Assembly (NCBI RefSeq): GCF_010093535.1
Contig: NW_022985164.1
Location: 1,787,629 to 1,851,628, forward strand
Direction: 5' to 3'
DNA length: 64,000 nt
Source of the DNA: Lindgomyces ingoldianus
Lineage: Eukaryota; Ascomycota; Dothideomycetes; Pleosporales; Lindgomycetaceae
The notes beneath the pieces were generated by a model. It saw nothing but the letters and a program-made list of their open reading frames with translations, had not been told where the DNA came from and made no database searches. Within the stretch, counting starts at the first letter, position 1. Each line of letters begins with the position of its first letter. Shown here one piece after another: positions 54,566 to 64,000 of the stretch. The translations under genes and the position numbers were made by a program.

Positions 54566-55139
54566 TAGTTAGGGCTCCAAGCCGACAACCTTATTCAAGG
54601 TGGTGACCTCTGTTAAATCTATAGGCAGGTTGAGGATGGGTGCACAGGGTGCAGGTCTTTGCTGCAGCATCCACGTCTGGCAATTCTTTGCCCGTATGAG
54701 GGTCACAAATAGCATGCTTTGAAATCTAAGGATTTTGCTTTAGCAGTTCTTCTGGGGGTGGGCGGAAGTGATCCGGAGTTCTGGTTTGGGTCAACGAGCG
54801 CGTCACAACTGGCTTCATCCCTCTACTCGTAACAAGAATCAGAAGATATATGTCGAGATATTCAAGAGCATGACTTTTGCATTCCCCATCACACAACACC
54901 TCAGCCTTCGCTTCTCCGGCAGCCAATGTCGCGACGTTAGAAACGCCCGCCAAGGACGAGGGCTTGATCTCTCCATATCCGCCCCACATGAAATAATTTC
55001 CATAAAGCAGTCATGATACGCCTACTTGCATCACTTAGTTCAAATCTTTTCGAGAAACCAGACACCACAGTAGGACATCCACAATAGATTTGATCCTGAG
55101 ACTGCGACCACGGAATAAAAACCCCCCCCGAGCATTACG
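54566..55139. other. Intergenic, no gene seen
   Basis: Short frames on both strands (54726-54989 minus, 54768-55016 plus) overlap each other and lack support. A run of nine C (about 55123-55131) directly precedes the next gene's start. Confidence 0.45.
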
Positions 55140-55615
55140 ATGTCTCTCACCAAAATCACTATTGCGACCATCTCGCAAAACGTAATGCAGATACGACAAA
55201 ACTGTGAGAAGATTCTCGCATCCTCAACCAAGAACGACGAACAAACACAATTTGAACATTATCGCCATCGTATCCTCGGTAAGCTACTTCCATCCTTCCC
55301 TCCTTCGCCTAAAGCCCTAACCGGCTAATCCACCCACCCAAAGCCAACGCCCGCGCCCTCCTCGGTTCCCAAAAGAGTCTCGAAGTCGTCACCATCGGGG
55401 CTGAACGCGCCGGCAAAATCGGCGTTGCGCTGGTCGAGTACACACCCGATGGACGGTCTTTTGTTCATTTTTACTTTCCTGGGCAAGTGTCGAGGTTGGA
55501 TTCTTTGAATCAGTTGTTGGTGATGACGGAGGAGAAGTTGACGCCGTGTTTTGAGAACCTGGCGGTTACGCAGGGTTGGATTGAGCCCGGGGTAGGGACT
55601 GTTCAGAGGGCGTAG
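55140..55615 (+). CDS. Hypothetical protein (136 aa)
   Basis: Exons 55140-55278 and 55344-55615 (65-bp intron, GTAAGC donor, GGCTAAT branch, AAAG acceptor) give 136 residues in a clean frame. The N-terminal third (TISQNVMQIRQNCEKILASS) is predicted helical. The rest reads SLEVVTIGAERAGKIGVALV, EYTPDGRSFVHFYFPGQVSR and GWIEPGVGTVQRA, with no membrane segment or signal peptide. Codon use resembles the neighbouring genes and the splice sites are canonical, so I consider it real, but I do not recognise the family and propose no function. Confidence 0.6.
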
Positions 55616-56640
55616 GACAGAAGGTGCAGAGTATCAATACTGCATCTTCCCATCTAACGTGCAATATGGTGGGGTACTTTAGGTTAGAATTTGGTATCCT
55701 GTTGACATCCTGGATTCTAGCAAGTGGTTTGATGGGCAGACTCCACTCTAATTGTGTTCCGCGTTATGTGGTAACATGCTGCAAGTCTAGCAACGAGGCC
55801 ATGTATGGATATGTGTAGCTTTAGATCCGTAAGGGAGGCGATATTCTCATCTAGAATGATTTCAGCTAATTTAAAAATATCCAACAACGATCAGCATTCA
55901 TTGTGAAGCTCCCAAAATTCACTATGAACTGCTAGTGCACTGAGAATTGCGATCCAGAATAGAATGCCTTCGCGGAGTTCGACCAGCATCATTAGGACTT
56001 GCCGCGAGTGACACCTAAGGAGAGTGTAGCGTAGGTAGCGGAGAGGTCTTTCTAGCCTTTGTCCGTCCAGTCCGGATTTGCTTCGGAAAAAAATAGGAAG
56101 GAGTTGGGCGACTGGCAAATACGTTTCCTGTGCGTTAGTGGGACGTATGTCGCTCAGCCCCCGAAGCTTAACTAAATTAACGATAGCTTAGGCATTGAAC
56201 ATAGTGGGGTGTTTTCTTACCTTTCTTTGGACGCGTTAACTCTTAACTCAGAAATAGATATGCCTAAATGTTGTGGGCTAAAAAGTAGTCTCGACAAGGT
56301 TGTGGCTGGGCTTCTAGAGGGAGATTGATACAAGTGGTATTCGAGGGTCTAGAGCCTTGCCTATGAGATACTGAATAAAGATGTTCGACTTGTGTTTCGT
56401 AGTATATCAAAAGCGGATTGTCCAATCCTAGCACACTCGTCTGCCTCGATACCGGCCGCGATCAAGGAACAATGTCTATATGACCCATAGTCGCCTTCTC
56501 AATCATTAGAGTGCACCCTTGCTGATCCACACAACTCTTTTGTTTACTCCAATGTCGAGAAAGTATTGCACTACACTGTGAAGCCAGTTAGGGAAGGCCA
56601 GAATGAAGGGAGTATTGTTTTATGGCCTTTAAGCTACAAA
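55616..56640. other. Gene-poor stretch, no supported gene
   Basis: Short unsupported frames at 55624 (+) and 55891 (-). From about 56150 the minus strand shows broken protein-like pieces leading into the ankyrin relic. Confidence 0.4.
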
Positions 56641-56800
56641 ATTGTCGAATACCTGCCGCCTTCGTATAGTTATCGAATAACTAGTAGCGCTCATGCATAG
56701 ATGCAAGATGAATGGTAGTTCTGTGCGTAGGATCTACTAGGTCGTGTCGTGCGCCATTTTCGTCAAGAAGCGAAACGGCTTCTAGTTTGCGCTATGATGC
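56641..56800 (-). pseudogene. Ankyrin-repeat relic
   Basis: The minus strand reads VSLLDENGARHDLVDPTHRT then TIHLASMHERY and a stop. This fits one ankyrin repeat (LL-x-x-GA-x-x-x-x-x-D-x-x-x-x-T-x-x-HLA-x-x-x) with the usual spacing. No start codon or neighbouring intact repeats are present, and lower-coordinate continuation is interrupted by stops. It is a fragment of a dead ankyrin gene. Confidence 0.4.
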
Positions 56801-57596
56801 TACATATTAGAATGCAGTTTAACAATTGTTAACTTTCTCACCTGCGTTAGCACTAGTTTTGAGGAGCGAGTTGAGCGCTTATGCACTAGAGCTCTGACAG
56901 ATGTTATCTCTGACCCCGTTTTCAGTGGCCAGTGTAGCTCCCTGAAAATGCCCAAGACGATGAGAAGATGAACGATACTATTGCGTACCAGCCATAGTCG
57001 AGGCATTCGACCCCCCCCCCAATAGGTGGGCTCTCTTTTCTGGAGATGAAATGCTCACGGTTCGGGTGCAAAAGAGTTCTTTCAATGTTTACTGATTATG
57101 TCCCTACTGACTTCTGCTTTAAGATGAACTGTTCACGGTGGGGTTGGGTGAATTCTATTGGCAAGTCCTAAATTACATTGAATAGGAGGCAGACGTCTCG
57201 GAAGCCAAGTTGATTGAAGTGATCAAAGAAACTTGGACAATCAGCCGAAGAACACGAATATCCTTGGATTATGGGCCTAGACCGAATATTCACCCACTTC
57301 TAAAGGGCTGGATTTGTTGAGATTATCTGTGTTCGTATCTATGCAGACGAGAGGTTCATAGGGATAGAAATACAGATCTACTGCTCCACTCCGCTGGCTG
57401 CTGGCAGGCTGGCACGACGCGTCGAGTTGGGCCATTACATCATCAATAGATATCTTGGCGCCAAGCCACATTGTCGCGGTCGCGTCGCGTCTCTCCTTGA
57501 ATGGAAGCGACGTTCTCTCAACCTCCCTCCTCTCGCTACTTTCTCCAATTGCTTTTCCCAACCGCTTCCATGGCTCGGGGGATTGAAGGTAGCGAA
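56801..57596. other. Upstream region of MSH6, no supported gene
   Basis: The minus-strand frame 57277-57615 runs across the MSH6 start and looks like a shadow. GCGTCGCGTC/GGTCGCGTCGCG near 57475-57492 resembles an MluI-cell-cycle-box core (ACGCG) on either strand, which would suit an S-phase repair gene, but this is weak evidence. Confidence 0.35.
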
Positions 57597-60500
57597 ATGT
57601 CGACTCCTCGGCCATCGTCTCAGAAAAAGCTGCCGCCTTCAGGCTCTCAGTCCACCAAGAGTCAGAAATCCATCTTAGGTTTCTTCCAGAAGAAATCTAC
57701 CAACTCACCCAGTCCGGCACCTTCAGATTCTACACTTGGGAGGAGGACCCCAACGTCAACCCTTTCTAAGAAGACCTTCACTAGTGCTGGTCCTGCGACC
57801 ACTCTCACTCCGACGCCGAGCAGCGATGCACCAGGACCGTCGAGCCCAATCCGGGTGGAGCAGGACGCTGGTTTAGGAAAGAACAAGGAGAATGGTCTGC
57901 CTTCATCTGTCAATCCTACAGCAGAGGGAGCTAATCGTGTCTCGTCAGAAGTTGTAGTTGTCGCCATGAGTAGCCCTTCGAGAAAGGTAAGAGCCCTGGA
58001 TTACGGAGATGTGAGATCACTAGCTGACAGTCCTTAGGCTAAGAAAACCGTCAGTTATGTTGAATCCGATGACGACGGGGATGAGGTTTTCCAACCCATT
58101 GCCAATAACGCAAGGAAGGGAAGAGCTACTAAGCGGCGGCGGGTGAGCCTTGAAGACTCTGATGATGAGTTTGGGCTGGATGCTACCACCCAGGAGGCTA
58201 TGCTCGAGGATGGTATGCAACACACTATTCCACCATAGCATGGTAAAGTGCTGACCAAATAGACATGGACGATTTTGTCGTCCCGGACGACTCCGATTCC
58301 GATGCTGTCGTTCCTCAGAAGCGAAAACGACTACCGCCCTCTAAATCAAACAAGAAGGCTACTCCTGCTTCTTCCCCACCGAGAGCACTGTTTGATGATG
58401 ATGACGATGAAGATATCATTATGACAGGAACATCAACTGCGCAGCAGTGGACCTACGATCCTGACAACCCCGAGCCCCTCAATCCTCGTGCACTGAGTCA
58501 TCCAATTAAGAAGACGACAAGCAAGATAGCAAAGGCCCGGCCTTCTGCATCTGACCCAGAGGAGAGATACCCATGGCTTGCGAACATTCTGGATGCTGAT
58601 CGACATGCTCCCGATCACCCAGAATATGACCCTCGCACAATCTACATCCCTCCAATGGCATGGAACAACTTTTCCCCTTTCGAGAAGCAATACTGGGAGA
58701 TTAAGCAAAAGTTCTGGGATAGTATCGTCTTCTTTAAGAAGGGAAAGTTCTATGAGCTTTATGAGAATGATGCTACGATTGGTCACCAGTTATTCGATCT
58801 AAAGCTCACCGATCGCGTCAACATGAGGATGGTGGGCGTCCCTGAAGCCTCGTTAGATCAGTGGGCTAGCCAGTTTGTTGCAAAAGGCTTCAAGGTCGCG
58901 AGGGTTGATCAAATGGAGTCCGCTCTCGCCAAGGAGATGCGTGAGAGGGGGGACAAGAAGAAGCCGGCCAAGAAAGGCAAAGATGACAAAGTCATTCGAA
59001 GAGAGCTGGCTTCAGTACTTACATCTGGCACTCTCGTCGACACTGGTATGCTTCAGGATGACATGTCCACATATTGCATGGCCATAAAGGAGATTGACCG
59101 GGACAACCTTCCCGCTTTTGGAGTCGCCTTCGTGGATACCGCGACCGCCCAATTTCAGCTTTGCGAGTTCACAGACGACATCGACATGACTAAGTTTGAG
59201 ACTCTCATCGCTCAAATGCGGCCTGGTGAACTGTTGTTGGAAAAGTCGTGCATCTCGGCCAAAGCGATGCGCATTTTGAAAAATAACACTGGCCCTACAA
59301 CTATCTGGAACGCACTGAAGCCAACTAAAGAATTCTGGCCGGCTGACATCACCGTCCGTGAAGTTGAAGCCTGCGGATACTTCGAATCTCCCACCGAAGA
59401 TAACATTGAAGCATGGCCACCTGTGCTGCGCGAAGCCCGGGAGCAGGAATTGGTCATGTCCGCTTTCGGCGCTTTGCTGCAATATCTGCGCACTCTCAAG
59501 ATCGAGCGTGATCTGGTAACCCTGGGAAATTTCGCTTGGTACGATCCTATCCGAAAGGCAACTAGTTTAGTCCTTGATGGGCAGAGCTTGATCAATCTTG
59601 AGATCTTTGCCAATACCTTCGATGGCTCTGCAGAGGGAACTTTGTTTGCCATGCTCAACCGCTGCATCACGCCATTTGGGAAGCGCCTTCTTCGGCAATG
59701 GGTTTGCCACCCATTGGCTGATGCGAAGAAGATCAATGCCCGTCTGGATGCCGTTGACGCCCTCAACGCCGATACGAGTATCATGTATAGCTTTACGTCT
59801 TCACTGAGCAAGCTTCCTGATCTTGAACGCTTGATCTCTCGTGTCCACGCAGGTCGCTGTAAAGCCCAAGACTTCCTCAAGGTCCTGGAAGGGTTTGAGC
59901 AGATCGAGTATACCATGAGTCTTCTGAAACAAGTTGGTGAAGGAGAAGGCGTTATTGGGCAACTCATTTCCTCCATGCCGGATCTCGCCGCTGCATTGAG
60001 TAGTTGGAAGTCTGCCTTTAACCGTGAAGCCGCAAAGACTGAAGGTATCCTTGTTCCTACTCCTGGTGTTGAAGAGGACTTCGACAACAGCAAGGAAGAG
60101 ATCGATAATTGCCTGGCAAACCTTGACAAGCTGCTCAAAAAAGCTCGCAGGGACTTGAACTCAACCGCCATTGTCTTCCGCGACAACGGAAAGGAGATCT
60201 ATCAGCTCGAGGTCCCGAACAAGGTCAAGGTTCCTGGGAACTGGGACCAGATGTCCGCCACGGCCAAGGTCAAGCGATACTATTCTCCTGAACTGCGAAA
60301 GCTCGTCAGATCACTGCAAGAAGTCCAGGAGACCCACGGCCAGATTGTTCGAGACGTCGCTGGCCGATTCTGCGCAAGGTTCGACGAAGACTATGCTACA
60401 TGGCTCGCCGCAGTTAAGATCATTGCTCAACTAGATTGCCTGATCAGTCTCGCCAAAGCATCCGCCTCGCTCGGTGAACCGGGTTGCCGTCCAGTCTTCT

Positions 60501-61415
60501 CGAATTCTAGACGCACTGTTATTGAATTCGAAGAGCTCCGCCATCCTTGTATGCTGAATACTGTTGCCGATTTTATTCCAAACGATATTAGACTTGGCGG
60601 TGATACCGCAAATATCGATTTGCTTACCGGTGCGAACGCGGCCGGTAAATCAACAATTTTGCGGATGGTACGTAAATTTTCACCATAATCTCCCCTTCAT
60701 GATTGGAAGAGCGTAACTAATAGATGAATAGACATGCATAGCCGTCATCCTCGCCCAAGTCGGCTGCTATCTGCCTTGTACCTCTGCAACCCTCACTCCC
60801 ATTGATCGTATCATGTCGCGCCTAGGTGCCAACGACAATATATTTGCCTCACAATCCACATTCTTTGTCGAGCTATCCGAAACCCAGAAAATCCTCTCCG
60901 AAGCCACACCCCGCTCCCTCGTCATCCTCGATGAACTTGGCCGCGGTACCTCATCGTACGATGGTGTTGCAGTAGCCCAAGCTGTGCTACATGATGTCGC
61001 AAGCAGGGTTGGCTGTGTCGGCTTCTTCGCAACGCATTACCGTTCCTTGGCTAAAGAATTCGAAAATCATCCTGAAGTCCGGAACAAGCGAATGGCGATC
61101 CATGTCAATGATGAATCCAGATCCATCACGTTCCTATATAAACTTGAAGATGGTGTTGCAGAGGGTAGTTTTGGTATGCACTGTGCGGCTATGTGTGGGA
61201 TTCCGGCGAAGGTGATTGAGAATGCGGAGTCTGCGGCGATGGAGTGGGAGCATACGAGTAGGCTGGGCGAGAGAATGGAGGTTAAGAGGGAAGAGGGAGG
61301 AGTGTATATTCCGTTGGGTGTACAGAGCGACGTTGCGTGGTGTTTGAGAGAGGGGTTAGAGGGCGTGGGTGAGAGGACTATGGATGTTTTGCTTGAGGCT
61401 ATCACAGGATTGTAG
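57597..61415 (+). CDS. MSH6: DNA mismatch repair ATPase MSH6
   Basis: Four exons (57597-57986, 58038-58212, 58263-60667, 60732-61415; introns 51, 50 and 64 bp) give 1217 residues, the normal size of fungal MSH6. A PCNA-binding PIP box (QKSILGFFQKK) lies near the N-terminus in a disordered Ser/Pro region, followed by an acidic/basic linker. MutS domain I contains the mismatch-wedge Phe-x-Glu (KGKFYELYENDA, ~residue 349). The ATPase has Walker A (GANAAGKST, ~980), Walker B (LVILDELGRGTS) and the trans-acting FFATHYRSL, ending with the C-terminal dimerisation helix-turn-helix region. With MSH2 it forms MutS-alpha, which recognises base mismatches and small loops. ATGs at 57501 and 57570 are in frame; 57597 (MSTPRPSSQKK) gives the most family-like N-terminus. 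Confidence 0.95.
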
Positions 61416-61997
61416 GGAGATGGGTCATGATCCTGTTGAGAATGGGACTTAGCGCATGATGCTAAAAAGTGAAAGACTGCTATTCCGGAAGATGTTGGAA
61501 TGTATATCTAGCTGCGAGTATCGCACTATTTGGAGTTTAGGTACGGGGAGTTTGGCTGGGGTGACACACCTGGACTCTATGTGGTATATATCCACCACTG
61601 TAATAATGTGCTTGTAGATGGTGAAAAGAAAGGCATCCCTGAGGCTTGATCACTGAAATTTATTGTTCATTTAAGTGCATCTTGCAGTGAGATGTGCACA
61701 AGTCCACTAGCGGAGCCTTGACCTACGATCGCTGACCGATTGAACACCTTTCTGATACGTATTCCGTATGCCACTGGATGCAATAAGTCGATGCCGAATC
61801 TCTCTCACTAAGGATTATAAAAAAAGTGGAAAGAAATGCAGGGATAGTGCAATCCTTCAATATACCCTCAATCAGTCACCAAAGTCTCTCGTTACACCAC
61901 CCCAGCAATCCAGGAAGCACACCGTTCCATACCATTCATCCCAAATCACAGCCTGACCAACTTTATGCTCTAGGACGGAGTCCACCTATTCTTCCAA
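61416..61997. other. Intergenic between convergent genes, no gene seen
   Basis: The 3' flanks of MSH6 (+) and the small chromatin-type gene (-). The frames at 61768 and 61826 are short and unsupported. Confidence 0.5.
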
Positions 61998-62685
61998 CTA
62001 CTCGCCCAGCTCATCGTTAATGCCATCGCCATCTCCACCGCCAATACCGAGATGGTAGCCTTGACTATTATTCCGCATTGCAGCCTCGTAGAACTCTCGC
62101 GCACCCCTCTCCAGATCTCCCACCTCCTCATCCTTGATCTTTGGGGCCTTGAACTCCTCTTCATCGTCCTCCTCATCCTCGACCCTGCCCTTACCCTTCT
62201 TACCAGCACCGCCAGTGGCAACCTTCTTCCCGCGCTTGCTTAGAGACTCCCCAGAAGTGGCGCCGGAGGCAGCACGCTTGCCGGAGCTCTTCGGAGTCTT
62301 GCCGGTGCCGGTGGCAGGTTTCTTGGGGGTGGTTGGGGCGGAGTTGGCCTCGAGACCGGATGCGTGTATTTTCATTTTACGTTTAATGTTTCCAAGAGTG
62401 ACTTTAGCTGAGCCTTCGGTGTAGCCGGCTAGGCGAGCTAATTTGGTGTAGTCGATCTGGGAGTGAGATTAATGCTGGGTTTAGACGAGGGAAAGGAAAG
62501 TTTGGGGGTGTCATGTGAGTTTGGGATGAGAGGGAGTGAGAGTAGAGAAATTTAAGATGATGGGGTGGGTGAAGGGAATGGCGAAAGTTAGGTACCTTAG
62601 GCTCAGTTTCCATGCATTGCCAGGCGAGAGCGAGGGTTTGCATCTCGCGAGCGGAGAAGGAGACGGCTTCATTATCCGTGGACAT
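61998..62685 (-). CDS. Small nuclear-type protein with charged C-terminal tail
   Basis: Exons 62596-62685 and 61998-62456 (139-bp intron, GTACCT donor, CCCAG acceptor) give 182 residues. The N-terminal ~65 residues (AREMQTLALAWQCMETEPK spliced to IDYTKLARLAGYTEGSAKVT and LGNIKRKMK) form a helical block seen in many short filamentous-ascomycete proteins and reminiscent of a Myb/HTH-like fold. It is followed by a Lys/Ala/Pro/Thr-rich basic stretch like a histone-H1 tail and then an acidic cluster (EDEEDDEEEF). This suggests a chromatin- or DNA-associated protein, but that is inference. The ATG at 62685 is preferred over the longer frame starting at 62760, whose leader is atypical. Confidence 0.75.
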
Positions 62686-63245
62686 AATGGCTGTGTAGAT
62701 GAAGCGTGGGGCTTTTGTTGTTGGTGATAAGTGCTGGAGATGTCTTGTGAGGAGGAGCACTCAAAGAAGGATGCCGTAAAGAAGTTGCCAATTTCTCGCA
62801 ACTAGAGTAGAAAGAAAGGCGGGGCAAAGGTGGTATTATTTATGGGCGTAGTAGCTGCACGAAGGGACTCGTGAGAGACAGTGAAAGAGGATCTTGTGAA
62901 CAAATTTCCTGGGGAGAGGAGCAAAACAGAAGGTATTTTCTCACGTTTTTGAGTTTTTGCTGCAAAGTTATGAGAGTTCATAGTGGACACAAACACACCG
63001 TCAAAAAAGGCTAGGCAGAAGGGTTGCACGACATAGTGATAGATCGCATGTTCCAATGGGATATTCACGCGTCGCGCCAAGAGGATCGCGATATCACGTG
63101 TTACGAGTGGGCGCTGCATGGCGTAGTTTGTACTACGTGCAGCGTGAAAAATCAGAACCTGCATGGAAATGCGTCAGAGTTGCGTACGCATGTTCTGGTG
63201 TCGAGAATGGTGCTGAAAGTGTTTTGGGGCATTCTCTGCTTGCAA
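62686..63245. other. Intergenic, no gene seen
   Basis: The promoter side of the small nuclear-type gene and the 3' flank of PIG-U. The minus-strand frame at 62802-63164 has no support. Confidence 0.5.
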
Positions 63246-64000
63246 TTAGATTCGTTTTACTTCTTTTCCTCGTAACTCAGGCCTTTCCACATCGAGCTCA
63301 TCCCTCAACGCTGCGTATAACGAGTCTCCAACGATGACGGACAATCCTAAGCTCCATACTAGGGTGATCGCATAGAAGAAATTCGCGTTTCCGGAACCAG
63401 CATATATCCACAAGTAGTAAAAGGCCGGTCCGATAAAGGAAGCGTAGAGGATTGTCGATGATGCCAAGAAAGTGTACCGCATTACTGCGCAATAGTTAGA
63501 TGGTGCGCAGGGCGACGCTTCATGGCTTCAAGAACTTACAGGGAAACAGGTGCCGAAATAGTGGCACCAATGACAGGTACAAGGTCCCGTCAGCGATGCT
63601 GGGATATGGTGTAAATACGGCAAAAATGCCGGTTAGGGTCGTGGCAACAAACAGCGGCTGTTTTCGGAGTCGGATGGTTAAGCCTGGCACATAAGATACG
63701 ACATGAAGCCAAAAGACACCCAGGAAGAACTCGCGGAAGGAATCGAACATCTCAGTGAAGAAATACCACCAGAGCCCGACGTTAGGGGTCAAATCGGGGA
63801 GAAGGAGCCGGACGCCGTATGTGGCGGCTAAAAATTCCCAAGAGCCCATGAGCAGGGCTGAGAGATAAAGCAAGCCTCCCAGTGCAGCCGCCAGAGCCAA
63901 CACATGAACCACGGCAAATGTCAGCAGAGGTGGTGTTGACTTCGTCTTTGTCGCTCGAGCATCATAGCATAGAAGTAGAAGGGGCGGGAAGAGCAAAATT
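63246..64000 (-). CDS. GAB1: GPI transamidase subunit PIG-U/Gab1, 5' end outside window
   Basis: Two exons are visible (63540 to the window edge, and 63246-63484), joined across a 55-bp intron (GTAAGT donor, GCGCAG acceptor) that restores the frame (RHLFP to LMRYTFLASS). The protein is multi-pass hydrophobic. The stretch NVGLWWYFFTEMFDSFREFF with LGVFWLHVV and PGLTIRLRKQPLF is the strongly conserved PIG-U signature. The C-terminus has two more membrane segments and a short basic tail. PIG-U is part of the ER GPI-transamidase complex that attaches GPI anchors to proteins. The open frame continues through base 64000, so the N-terminal portion and start codon lie beyond the window. Confidence 0.88.

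Noticed and set aside
56801..57596. MCB-like ACGCG elements as cell-cycle control of MSH6
   Set aside because: The motif is short and common in GC-rich DNA; reported only as a weak remark within the intergenic entry.
59212..60186. 324-codon minus-strand frame within MSH6
   Set aside because: Antisense shadow of the MSH6 coding exon, driven by its codon bias; Ser/Arg-rich with no domain.

Overview
The window is nuclear DNA from a filamentous ascomycete (Pezizomycotina). The genes have short 44-140 bp introns with GT..AG borders and CTAAC/CTGAC-type branch sites. Products include a BimC-type kinesin-5, MSH6, a GT34 mannosyltransferase, a mitochondrial isoleucyl-tRNA synthetase and PIG-U. Extremely AT/TpA-rich repeat blocks with no coding capacity look like repeat-induced point mutation (RIP). 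The overall protein style suggests Leotiomycetes, but that is inference.

Layout. (1) 1-8990: an AT-rich, RIP-like repeat block with a 120-N assembly gap. It holds a compact LTR element (two 227-bp LTRs, AAAAG target duplications) with six copies of a short palindromic motif inside, a ~970-bp foldback (inverted-repeat) element, and the 3' end of a second LTR family. (2) 9083-11649: a divergent pair, a membrane-anchored SAM methyltransferase (-) and a fungal integral membrane protein (+). (3) 12623-15732: a cluster of insertions of one ~290-bp LTR family. It contains three solo LTRs and one internally deleted element, each with its own perfect 5-bp target duplication. (4) 17962-31093: a conserved, gene-dense block with a small conserved protein, kinesin-5 head-to-head with a PHAF1/UPF0183 protein, mitochondrial IleRS and a MARVEL-like four-TM protein. 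(5) 31700-50200: an accessory region with few intact genes (an MFS monocarboxylate-type transporter, a secreted Ser/Thr-rich protein, a four-TM protein). They sit among decaying genes (Zn-cluster-type regulator, secreted protein, methyltransferase, two F-box/LRR-like genes) and a non-autonomous hAT element with 8-bp target duplications. (6) 50225-64000: housekeeping genes again: GT34 glycosyltransferase, CaCA-family exchanger, a 136-aa unknown, MSH6, a small basic/acidic chromatin-type protein and the 3' part of PIG-U, with a 410-bp MITE and an ankyrin relic.

Exon structures were worked out by hand. In every multi-exon model called intact and complete, the exon lengths sum to a multiple of three and the splice sites restore family-like sequence. 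There is no sign of an operon, CRISPR or phage. The most unusual material is in the repeats (compact LTR element with palindromic motif array, foldback element, repeated targeting of a duplicated site) and in the well-preserved pseudogenes.
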